Shown one piece after another: positions 23,301 through 32,726 of a stretch of 64,000 nucleotides of DNA (the first letter of the stretch is position 1; each line of letters begins with the position of its first letter). A program made the translations under genes and the position numbers. The notes beneath the pieces are model-generated. The model had not been told where the DNA came from and searched no databases. It saw only the letters and a program-made list of their open reading frames with translations. The DNA is from Luidia sarsii. Its lineage: Eukaryota; Echinodermata; Asteroidea; Paxillosida; Luidiidae. The stretch is from the NCBI GenBank assembly GCA_949987565.1, contig OX465114.1, positions 5,856,832 to 5,920,831 on the forward strand, read 5' to 3'.

Positions 23301-24287
23301 TTAGACTCCGAAGGCCACTGATTCAAAAAAGAGCTGTGGGTCCACACTTTATGATAATCAGCGACACGGGCGCAGCCATCTTGAAATGAATTAGTGCGAT
23401 GAAACTATGCTGCTCTATGAACAATGAAAAAGGGGAATTAAGTACATGTATCTAGGCCGGGCGGTAAAGAATTTGCAATTTGTCTAATTTCCGGACATTA
23501 CAAATTTGAGAAATAACATCCGCATCAAGAAATTTTTAACAGTTTCAGACATTCCGTGTAATTTGAGACCTCAAAAATCTGCCGTTTTCGAGAAAAGAGA
23601 AAAATTCTTTAATTTTCGAAGATCGTTCCGTTGAGTTCCTTTCGGGAAACACCGCCCTCTATAATTATGTCTGAAAAGGTGTAGCTTTTAATTTCGTTGC
23701 CACAAATGACGTAGTGTTCTGCATAGGATGCAGCACACTAAGTCAACTCCTTCGAGCAATGCTGCAGAAATTGTGCCGCTGATCAGTGAGTGGCTATTTG
23801 TTATCATGTTAAGCCTGAAATCTCACCAGTTTGAATAATAGTTATGGAAGGCTCCGAAAATTTACATTCACATTCGGCGTGTCAAATATAAATTTTGGGC
23901 AAATATAACTTCTTGTGATGGGCAAAGGGGCGAACGAATAAAAAAAAAAAGAAGCATATCATATAGATATAACTTCATATTTTTAAAAAAAGAAAAAAAA
24001 ATATATCATAATAGATAATTTTAGAACTTCATATATTTTTCCATGTTTGTACATCATTATAATTTCGTATATAATTATAAAAATAATTCGTATTAGAATA
24101 AAAATGATGAAAACCTCGGAAGAGAAAACGTTATACGGTGTCAGACCAAGCTTTCAGACCTCCCACGGCCTCCACGATCGCCCTCGTGTGCACGGATCTA
24201 TTAAAGCTCTTAAGGCCTCGGTACCGGTCCACCGCACGTCCTTCCCTGACCCCATCCATATAGGCCGTAGACCCAAGCGCCATGTGA
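20369..24287 (+). repeat. Diverged LINE-free relative of the array unit (left of gene island)
   Basis: It starts with a ~560-bp D module (20,369-20,935) found again only at 45,086-45,650. A C module (about 20,970-22,540; arm R 21376-21805) and an A monomer follow. The A monomer stops abruptly inside arm L at 24,287, where similarity to other copies ends after GCCATGTGA. There is no LINE remnant between D and C. It is clearly more diverged than the array units. Confidence 0.85.
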
Positions 24288-24530
24288 CGGCGTGGCACAC
24301 AATGCGTGTGTTTACAAACGCTAATCTTCACGACCAGTGTGTGCGCTTAGCCCATGGTTGCCTACATATTATATTTGTACATGCACAAGCTATTGCTAAG
24401 CGATCCCATCAGTGCCCTCTTTTTCGTTAACAGTACCAGACAGTACTAGCAATCACGCGTGTAGGGGTGGTTTAAAAAGCATATTTAACAAGATAAAGGG
24501 AATATAGAGTGTGCTTGTTTTTGAGGACTT

Positions 24531-24905
24531 GTTACAGCTACAATTTCCCTCTTGAATCCAATTCCGGTTGAACTGAACTCCGTGTATTCAAGCACGCGAG
24601 TTTCGGACGTGCCCTTGGCCTTAGGCATGATCGTGATGTCACCTTCATAAATCTTAGGCATTGAGGTCTATCCGGTCATTGCTTAACAAATGTAGGCCTA
24701 TTGCATTAAAATACACCCTTGACCCGCCACTTTCTGTTTGCATCTGAATAGAAATAGCAGCGTAATCCACAGAGATGTCAGCTGACAGTTAAATGATTGA
24801 ATAGCGCCCCCACTCTAGGCTAGCGACCATAGTTGACTACATGGAAATGCCCCATCCGAGTGATCACTAACTCAGAACGCTGGCAAACTATAGCAGAGAC
24901 GTGAT
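24531..24905 (+). repeat. SINE-like repeat, copy A
   Basis: Shares blocks with copy B (25,003-25,520) in the same order: the CAGCTACAATTT start, GTGATGTCACCTTCATAAAT, GGCATTGAGGTCTATCCGGT, TTTCTGTTTGCATCTGAATA and TAGCGCCCCCACTCTA. It ends in a decayed tRNA-like part (CTCAGAACGCTGGCAAACTA). Confidence 0.7.
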
Positions 24906-25002
24906 TGAAACGTCGGGCCCTCTAACTTTTTAGATTTAAATCAGAAATAGCTTTGTTGTTAATGTATCATGAATGTCGATTGATTTCAGATATTTTGATT
25001 AC

Positions 25003-25520
25003 CTGTTCACAGCTACAATTTTCGTCTCGATTCCAGTTGAAAAAGCACTGTTCTGTTATAGATAGAAAGGAGTCGTGGGTTTCGGACGAGCTACTGGGCA
25101 TGGTCGTGATGTCACCTTCATAAATCGTAGGCATTGAGGTCTATCCGGTCATTGTTTTTAAAAAGACAATGCATAACGATATTATGGAGTTTCGACAATT
25201 ATTTCTTTACGGTATATTTAAATATACTCTTGAAAATTGTGGAAAAGCTCTCTTGCTATCGAACAAAGGGAAATTGTTGCATGGTAAAGAATATCAGTGC
25301 CTCATTTATAGAAAGGTGGCATCAGCATACTAACACAATCATCCACCAACCACTTTCTGTTTGCATCTGAATAGAAATAGCAGCGTGATCCATAGAGATG
25401 GCAGCTGATGGTTAAATGCTTGAATAGCGCCCCCACTCTAGCGACGATAGGCTCAATAGCTCAGAACGCTGGCAAACTATAGTAGCAGAGACGTGCGCTC
25501 AAGTCCCTGTCCAGTCAAAC
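25003..25520 (+). repeat. SINE-like repeat, copy B
   Basis: Same family and orientation as copy A, about 470 bp downstream, but with extra sequence near 25,155-25,340. It ends in AATAGCTCAGAACGCTGG and then CAAGTCCCTGTCCAGTCAAA, the tRNA-like end also seen at 26,810-26,882. The inferred start of CTBS coding sequence is about 100 bp further on. Confidence 0.7.
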
Positions 25521-25623
25521 ATTTATTAGTTTCATAATCAGTTGCTCGTTTCATAATCAATGTTAGGACGTGAACTTGAGGAGCACACCATTCAATGGGT
25601 TTTTCTCCCATTTCTCCCATGAG

Positions 25624-25765
25624 ATGTTCGTCTTCCGAGTAGGTGAAAGTGACGACTGGAAGCGCTTTGACTGGTCCAGAATTACTACCATTATACCATT
25701 TAGCAAGTACCAACCGGAAATCATGTGCTATGCACATTCGGAGGGTGCCAGATTCGTACACGCAG
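25624..25765 (+). CDS. CTBS: CTBS exon 2 (first recognised coding exon)
   Basis: A pyrimidine-rich tract precedes the AG at 25,622-25,623, and the donor GTCAGT starts at 25,766. It encodes MFVFRVG through GARFVHA, matching the start of the mature human enzyme's barrel, and ends in phase 1. Confidence 0.88.
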
Positions 25766-28718
25766 GTCAGTATACATGTACATGTGGGTTCAATTATTAC
25801 ATGTTGACCTACGCGTGATTTTTTCATTCAATATTGTGCACATGAATAATACCGAAACCTAAGCATGGGTGGGCGTGGCAGGTAAGTAAAAGTTTGTTAT
25901 CATATCAACTTGTCTTATTGATCAAGTGATTCCTTGTTCGTGTATTGCAAACCTGTTTCAGCCGGATTTCCCGTTGGTGATCTGTCCAATGCTACGTTTC
26001 GTTCACACTGGGTCTATAACCAGGTGAATATCGCCCTCAACGGCCACATGGATGGTATCAACATCGATTTCGAGGCTCCTCTCAAAGAAAGCGAGGCGCA
26101 TTTTCTCGTGGCCTTGGTGAATGAGACGGCCACTGCTTTCCGAGGGCTAAATCCACACGCGCAGGTCAGTCCTGGAAATGTCGATAGTCAATCAACCGCA
26201 TTCTATCTATATCGGATCAACTCCTAAAAATTACGCGTCATTTTCTGACGATGCATAAGACCTCGAAGGTTCACTTGACGACCTTATCTGGAGTTGGGTT
26301 AAATCGCTTAAATGAAACCTTGTTCCGTGACAGATATCTTTCGACACACCGTATGCTGCTTGTTGTACATGGGGACGTTGCTATGACTACAAGAACCTGG
26401 CTCAGTTTTGTGACTTTTTGGTGCTAATGAATTATGACCTAGGCATAGCTGGCATCGCTTCACCGAACGATCCTATACAGCAATTCAAGCAAGGTACTTA
26501 AACTTAGTTGAAATAAATATTCTTCAAACTTTATGGATACTGATTGAACAAAAAGTGTTATTTGTTCATTTTTTTCAAAAGTTCCCAGTCAGTTTTCCAC
26601 TGATTTGTTTGGCTTGAATAAAAAGCTGCATCCACTTTGTGTGATCCCGGGCTGCTGTAGCCAGGTTTACAACAATTGGTTGTTTGTAGATGAATAAAAG
26701 CAGGGTGTGATCCCTGGAGATATACGGCAGTTAATGGTAGAATGCTTCTGACTGGCGCCCCAGCCCGCCGGCAAAGAATAGTTGACTATTTGGGAGGGCA
26801 CCATCTAAGGGCTGGATAGCTCAGATGGTAAGTACGCTGGTACAAAAAAACAGAGGTCTCGAGTTCAAATCCTGGTCCAGTCAAAGTTTTCTTTGTCATT
26901 TTTAAAAATTTGTTCAAAAGTTCCCAGTAAATATTATTTGTCATTGATTTGTCCGACTTTATGCATACTGTTGTAACAGTTTTGATTCCTATCTTTTTTG
27001 TCTTCGACTGATACACAGGATTACAATCCTTTGAAAAGATTGGAATACCAGCCGATAAGCTGGTACTAGCATTTCCCTGGTACGGGTACGACTATCAGTG
27101 TAATGGCACACTCAAGGTAAACCATTAAAACCTATTATGGCTAAAAAAAAAGCCCCGAGAAAATACATGTAAACAGCATAGCGGGGCAGCGCAGTACAAC
27201 ACGCCGATAAATTAATTGCCTCGACGAGACTTACTATTTATTTATTATTATTATTAAAATCATTTATTTATATTGATTACAATTTATTTACAGTGTCTAC
27301 TTATTTGATTACACTACCGCAGGAAGTTCTTGACGTACTATCGTAAATGGATCAACCAATCACATTAAACAACAGCACATGTAAAGTCCAAGAAACGCCC
27401 TACTCAGTCAAATCACATTGCAACTAATGCACCGCCTTGATCAACTAATATCATTGACAATTTTCCTCTTATTACACGTGTGCGTTAGTTTGTAAGATTG
27501 TTTGCGTGTAAATTTGAGGTCGATAAATACAGATGCAGCCAACTTTTACTTTTACGATAAGTTGATTATACAGGTAGCTTAATATAGCCAAACACGTCTT
27601 ACCAGAAAACAATTAAGAGGGTTTAAGTAGGGTAAGGGTTATGTGGGTGTAGGCATGGGTCTATTGTAACATACGCGATTAACATAAGGCTATTGTTCGT
27701 TATTAGGACAATGTCTGCTCTGTAAGCAGAGTCTCAAAACAACGTAAGCAAGTGTGGTACAGCAAGATCAACCAAATGCTTCAGAACTTTTTAACGGAGG
27801 GTATACTGAATAGCACCTATGTTTCAAAGTTCTTCGTCTACAGGGTAATTTGTCCTCGTATGGAATCGTAATAAAATGTCCACTTTATTGTACATTAAAT
27901 ACCCAATACAATGTTGGTAAAGGTCGAAAGATTACCTGTTTGTATGTTTAACCATGTTTAACCATTAAACACACCCCAAAAACAACACAGAAGTCTTTAG
28001 CTCAATTTGAATAGCGCCCACATGAATTTTTATCCGACTATGGACGACTGATTTATGTCGTAACCACGACAGACCTGGGTATAAATGTACAAGTAAGTGC
28101 GTACATGTATACGTCCGTGAGGTTTACAATGTAATTCGAAACAACCGTTGGCTTAATTATTTGTGGGGGCTGCATTCAACGAAAAAATGATTTATTTATT
28201 TTTTATCTCGCGAGATAAAAACTACTTGTCGGTGTTGTGAGTGAAGATTTTCGAACAGTACAGCATCCCAGACCGTAAAATTTCAACTTGGGATTCTATC
28301 ATGACCATCTACAAACTGTAAATCTGATGGAAATTTGTGGACATCAATGTTTTCCGCTCTTCCCAATGTAGTATTGGGCCTTTAAACCGCATCGGTATCG
28401 GTTTTTTCTTGAAAATAAATAGCATATTTTCTTATCTCAAAAAAAATAATATTCATCAATTACTCTCTTCAAAGATGAAAGTAGACTAAAGCAAAACTAT
28501 GTTTTTGTTCTTACGTACAGGATAGAAACACGTCCCTTACTCATCAGCTTTTGTACGATGACCCGGAAACTCTTACTGTCCGATACAAGTCTGCCAAGCA
28601 ATATGATGTACGAGGTGTAGCAATGTGGCAAGCGGACTGCCTAGACTACAGCCTGGACCCGGAAGCAATAAAACTTACAAAGGCCATGTGGAATGCCATA
28701 GACCAGTTTATCCGTTAA
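25624..28718 (+). CDS. CTBS: Di-N-acetylchitobiase (GH18), first exon not found
   Basis: Lysosomal glycoside hydrolase of family 18 that removes the reducing-end GlcNAc during breakdown of N-glycan cores. Six + strand exons join in frame: 25624-25765, 25962-26164, 26334-26493, 27019-27116, 27707-27844 and 28521-28718, giving 312 residues and a stop. Each junction has GT and AG, with phases 1, 0, 1, 0, 0. Family blocks in order: DWSRITT and CYAHSEGAR; the active-site signature DGINIDFE with the catalytic Glu codon at 26072-26074; CDFLVLMNYD; FPWYGYDYQC; and the C-terminal RGVAMWQADCLDYS. The N-terminal exon (signal peptide and first Cys residues) is not recognisable upstream, where array-related repeats begin. 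An in-frame ATG at 25570 exists, but a good acceptor at 25,622-25,623 argues that coding enters at 25,624. Confidence 0.93.
25962..26164 (+). CDS. CTBS: CTBS exon with the GH18 active site
   Basis: Acceptor CTGTTTCAG, donor GTCAGT. It encodes the segment with HMDGINIDFEAP: the two Asp and the terminal Glu of the DxxDxDxE-type GH18 signature are intact, as expected for an active enzyme. Confidence 0.93.
26334..26493 (+). CDS. CTBS: CTBS exon with the second GH18 strand motif
   Basis: Begins in phase 0 after CCGTGACAG and ends before GTACTT. It encodes ISFDTPYA, a run of Cys residues, and CDFLVLMNYD, the counterpart of the CDFLFVMSYD strand in human chitobiase. The terminal G completes a codon in the next exon. 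Confidence 0.9.
26670..26887 (+). repeat. tRNA-derived SINE in a CTBS intron
   Basis: The body shares blocks with copies at 25,003-25,520 and 43,690-43,860. Its 3' part, 26,810-26,882, is a 73-nt tRNA-like sequence: GGCTGGA pairs with TCCAGTC (one G-U), box A is TAGCTCAGATGG and box B-like AGTTCAAATCC. The D stem and T stem are mismatched and position 33 is C, so it is not a working tRNA. Confidence 0.75.
27019..27116 (+). CDS. CTBS: CTBS exon with the FPWYGYDY block
   Basis: Acceptor GATACACAG, donor GTAAAC. It encodes GIPADKLVLAFPWYGYDYQC; the PWYGYDY core is identical to the human enzyme and lines the substrate pocket in the GH18 fold. Confidence 0.92.
27707..27844 (+). CDS. CTBS: CTBS exon, variable loop region
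   Basis: Starts DNVCSVSRV and ends FFVYR, phase 0 at both ends (acceptor TTATTAG, donor GTAATT). The segment after VSRV is several residues shorter than the human loop, so this is the least conserved exon; its assignment rests on the DxVC start, the open frame and the matching phases. Confidence 0.8.
28200..28221. promoter_or_regulatory. 22-bp perfect palindrome with TCTCGCGAGA core
   Basis: TTTTATCTCGCGAGATAAAA plus one more matching base on each side, inside the last CTBS intron. The TCTCGCGAGA core is a known CGCG-type promoter motif in animals, but here it may only be the edge of a dispersed repeat. Confidence 0.45.
28521..28718 (+). CDS. CTBS: CTBS terminal exon
   Basis: Acceptor TTACGTACAG. 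It encodes the C-terminal part including VRGVAMWQADCLDYS (human RGIGMWNANCLDYS) and ends QFIR then TAA at 28,716-28,718. Confidence 0.92.
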   Translation, partial: DRNTSLTHQLLYDDPETLTVRYKSAKQYDVRGVAMWQADCLDYSLDPEAIKLTKAMWNAIDQFIR

Positions 28719-29430
28719 ACCTTTAAAGTTCAGTGTGCACATAACACCTCAAGATCGCTTTAGCGGATATTCAGCGGATAACAAGAAAAGCAAAGTCTGC
28801 CTTGGTTTTACACATGAGACCTGTTGTCGGCTTCAGCGTGGAATTCTGCGGACCAATAGCATATTTTCATACAGCTTATAATACTTTCATAACTTTTTAC
28901 AAATCAGGTTCATAACAATACTCGTCATGCTATAAAATCACTCGTTGTTCCTAAGTGTAAGACTGAATGCCTACCACTTTTGATACTTTCTTACTTGGAT
29001 ATCTGTGTGGAATAACTTGGACGAATCTTTGAAGTCTGCTCCTTCTACTTTAAAGCTGCTCTCCAACAGTTTTGATGAGTTCATGTTTCAGTCATTTGTG
29101 CATGCATTTTTTTATTTACTTAGTTTTAAGGATTTGTAAGGGTTTTATGTCTTCCTGTTTAATTGCCTGCTTATCCATTTATATAATGTTTCATTATTTC
29201 TTTTTTAATTTTTAAATTTTATTTCTTAAAGTCCAGTTTTGAGTAACCGTTTGTATCTGTTATCCAGCTTTTGAGTGACTGTATCTGTATATTTTGTATG
29301 AAAGTTTTTATTGTTTGATTGTATTAGTGATTTTTATTCGTGTAAGTCAGGGCCCTACGGAAGACCACCTTTGTGTGAATAGGTTACCCTGGATAAATAT
29401 TTGAAATACACAAATTAAAAAATGAATAAA
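28719..29430 (+). other. Probable CTBS 3' UTR
   Basis: T-rich sequence after the CTBS stop with no coding signal. The first clear AATAAA is at 29,425-29,430, so the transcript end is likely just beyond it. Inference only. Confidence 0.5.
29425..29430 (+). terminator. Candidate CTBS polyadenylation signal AATAAA
   Basis: Canonical hexamer about 700 bp after the CTBS stop codon, within an A-rich stretch. Confidence 0.45.
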
Positions 29431-29585
29431 CTTTTGACTTTTGTTTGTTAAGCGAGTACACATTATTTGACGTAACCCTATCTGGAGTCTGCCATTTGAC
29501 GAATAAAACGAGATTGATAAAATAGAAAAGAAAACCTTAGTAATTGCATAAAATGGAAATCTTATTGAACAATTCCTCTGAATTT

Positions 29586-29815
29586 CAGTGGAAAGTTTGC
29601 AGTGACACTGGGTGTCATCTCTTTTGAGATGGAGTATGGCTCCCAGCGTTTCGGGCAGTGTCTAGTCTGCCCATCGTCAAGAGACTGCAGGATTCCAACA
29701 ATCTCATGCACCAGGCAGTATACCCACTGTCCAACACGTTGAGTTACCGTCTTTTTTCCCCAGAGCCATACTCCTTCTCGAAAGAGATGACTTGCATGGT
29801 GTCACCTTTCCACTT
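29586..29815. repeat. Foldback (MITE-like) element
   Basis: The left arm GTCATCTCTTTTGAGATGGA plus GTATGGCTC recurs inverted on the right as GAGCCATAC plus TCCTTCTCGAAAGAGATGAC. AGTGGAAAG and GTGACAC extend both arms outward. A short internal hairpin GGGCAG/CTGCCC lies near 29,653. Ends and target-site duplication are not defined. Confidence 0.6.
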
Positions 29816-30729
29816 TGTGCTTCCATCCACCATGCAAACTTTCAAATCTTATCAAGAGAGATAAATCTGTGTCCCATGCGATCAAAATATAACTGGGACG
29901 TGCAGGGGCGTCTGTTTTTAATAGGATATCGCATTAGGCCTATCATTAAAGTTAATCCTGATCGAGTGCGTGATAGTGGTCTGTGAGTCTGTGACAAAAG
30001 TTTCTGACCCACCTTTTGAAGCTCTTCTTTACATCGTGACCTGGACTACATGTATACAATATATACCATTGTACTTGACTAGACTATGCAAAGGAACACC
30101 CATCCATTAGGGCCATTACCCTAGATCCACAGCACAAAGGAAACCTTTTATATCAACTGATACCGGTAGTACACAGCGCTGGTACATTGAAGAAGTAGAT
30201 CAGGATTCATATTCCAGTACAGAGGAAAATTGCCCGCGCCAATTCGACAAATGTTGAAAGGCCTCACCCTCAGGTGAAAGACCCAGTCAAAATTCAGATG
30301 GTAGGTCGACGTTCTTATTACCAACAAGCTACCAGACCATGACCAATGATTTTAGAAGACTGCCCCCAAACGTACACGCCAACCACAATACGTAATCTTA
30401 TGTTACAATTTGATTGGGGATTGATAATGTACACCAGCGCCTTATGTATCACTAATCTATTATGTATCATCACTTGACCGATACTATATTCGCAACCGAT
30501 AACATATTTAACCCCAAATGGCCCATATTATAATCAATCTTCTAACCAATTACCAATGTATCCGTTACATTATCCGTAAGGAGGTAAAACATTATTGATT
30601 CATATGGCACAAACCTATTGTCAACTCGATGACTGTGACCAATGTTGGGGCTGTGTACCCCACTATTTGATCGCAACGCCCCTGTGTGTTAATGCCAGAA
30701 TGGTGTTACTTGTACACGAACACTCACCC
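29816..30729. other. Intergenic, nothing recognised
   Basis: No exon, RNA gene or repeat signal that I can support. Short open frames here carry no family motif. Confidence 0.5.
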
Positions 30730-30732
30730 TTA

Positions 30733-31125
30733 AGGCCGCCGCACACGAGAGCTATCTGCTGAGCAAAAATTCTCTCGTGGCCGTTAGCTCAGCACATAGC
30801 TCACCGAGTGCGCGGAACTTTTGGTGAGATTTCTGCCTGAAGAGGCCGTGAGACCAATAATCTGTCCTGTCTGATTAGGGCAACCACGTGAATAGAGCAT
30901 TGGGCAGTTGCTGGTTTTTTTTTGCTCAGCACGTAGCTCAAGTCGCCGCACACGATAAGTTTTCATCCACGAGAGGTGAAAAAAATCAAACAGGATAGAT
31001 ATTGGTCTCACGGCCTCTTGAGGCAGAAATCTCACCAGAAGTTCAGCGCACACGAGAGCTACGTGCTGAGGTAACAACCTCGAGAGAATTTTTGCTCAGC
31101 AGATAGCTATCGTGTGCGGCGGCCT
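30733..31125. mobile_element. PIF/Harbinger-type MITE (393 bp)
   Basis: Terminal inverted repeats of 45 bp (30,733-30,777 and 31,081-31,125) match at 44 positions and start AGGCCGCCGCACACGA. TTA stands immediately outside both ends (30,730-30,732 and 31,126-31,128), the three-base target duplication typical of PIF/Harbinger. A second, inner inverted pair of 37 bp (30,823-30,859 with 31,000-31,036) makes most of the element foldback. No transposase is encoded, so it is non-autonomous. Confidence 0.85.
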
Positions 31126-31128
31126 TTA

Positions 31129-32719
31129 CACGCGTATAATTGTGGGGTATTTCCTTTCTTCTCGTGTACTAAAAAAACACTCTCAGAAAAACATAATTCA
31201 AATCGCTCCCTTTCGAACCAGAATTACTTTCCTATGTTGAAATTTCTAGCGAACGTCCCTTATATAAAATACTTTGCGACAGATAATTATACCTCGGAAA
31301 TTTCCTCCTTTTTGAGTTAATTCTAAATAATCAGTTTCTTGAAACCCGTATGGGGTACCAAAAAAGTACCCCACAAGGAGCGGTACCATTGTTCGAAACC
31401 CATCCATTCCTCTGGTACCCCACAACCCACCGTACACAAACGCACGATTACACGAATACTGTATTGCGTGCACTGGCACTGAAGTATTGTAGTCCCGTGA
31501 CAAACATTCACCCAGGACTGAACCTAGTGACAAATTTCGCCTTCCAGTTGGAGATATCACGGTACAGTAGGCAACCCAACGATAAAAAAACAAACCAGAA
31601 GCATGCATGAAAGATACTGGCTAGCACAGCTATACAACTCAACCATTCAACCGGAGCATGTATAAAAAAAAACACTGGGAGCTTTAGCTCGTTGCCATTC
31701 AGCTACTTACAGCCAACCGTGTACACTGTACAAGTGTGTACAACCCAAGACTGCCGACAGGTACGTACGTACACTACCAGTAACAGGGCATTTTATTTCA
31801 TGGGTAAGCCTAAATATACACCTTGGTCGTTTACAAAAACACTGGATAGGTTTTCTATCAGGGCCGTTGAAAGTTCTAACTGACACAAAATACAGATTTG
31901 CTCGATCCAAACTCCGCTATCATCAAATGTGTGGACGAACACAAAGGAGTTTGGATAGCGATTTGGACTTGTCAACTATGAATTTTTGATAGGGTAAGCC
32001 ACCCTCTGTGCCACCCTCTTTTCTTGCTCTGTGCAATGAGTAAACTAATACACTTCATAAAAGTAATGTACACACTGTATATAGGCCTATCTAAAACAAA
32101 ACTCAAGGCATTGAGACTGAGTTTCATTAGGTTCATTTCTGGCAACTGTCCATGCATAGGAAAACCACTATAGTCCTAAAACAGAGAGCATCTGTATGCC
32201 GAAATAAGGGCGCGGATTTAGGTTGCTCAAATGATTTATATAGGTATAGAGTTAACTGAATAAACGATCATGGAACGCATTTTCTCGCGATGTTCGTCCG
32301 GTCATGATAGTGATGATGATAATGATGTTTTGTGGATCTTTTCACGAAATGTTCGCGTACTTCATCAGAACAGGCGACATGTCCAAAGAAGAAAAGTGCG
32401 TAAGAATGATACGCCTTTACTGCTCCATTGCTGCATGTAATTATACACATTGGGGTGATTGGACCATTTTCTCGACATTCACGTCATTTGGGAATGGTTG
32501 GTGTGCCCCTACCGTCAAGACAGACCATGAATAACTAGCAACAAAAATGTAGAACTAAAAATACTGAAGTGATGTGATCAGTCCACAAAGTGCGCTGAGC
32601 CTCAGTTGGAATGCATTGCTTGTAATCGATTGTATACTGACTACCAAACAATTAATCAGTCAGTAATGGGTCATTAATTAAAACGGGTAAAACTATTTCA
32701 ATGTCGGCCTATTGCTTAA
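31129..32719. other. Intergenic; only small local structures seen
   Basis: A 7-bp hairpin GGGGTAC/GTACCCC with several GGTACC-like motifs lies near 31,353-31,418, and a short TGATGATGATAATGATG microsatellite near 32,308. A splice-donor-like GTACGTACGT follows a short frame at 31,692-31,761 but I recognise no protein there. Otherwise nothing. Confidence 0.5.
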
Positions 32720-32726
32720 AATGATG

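Noticed and set aside
26810..26882. Functional tRNA gene
   Set aside because: Length and acceptor stem fit, but D and T stems are mismatched and position 33 is C; body and relatives show it is part of a SINE.
31692..31761. Possible coding exon (PTVYTVQVCTTQDCRQ) before GTACGTACGT
   Set aside because: No acceptor, neighbouring exon or family match; the donor-like sequence is a short GTAC repeat.
32268..32534. Opposed short frames around the TGATGATGATAATGATG tract
   Set aside because: Low-complexity translation and no splice or family support.
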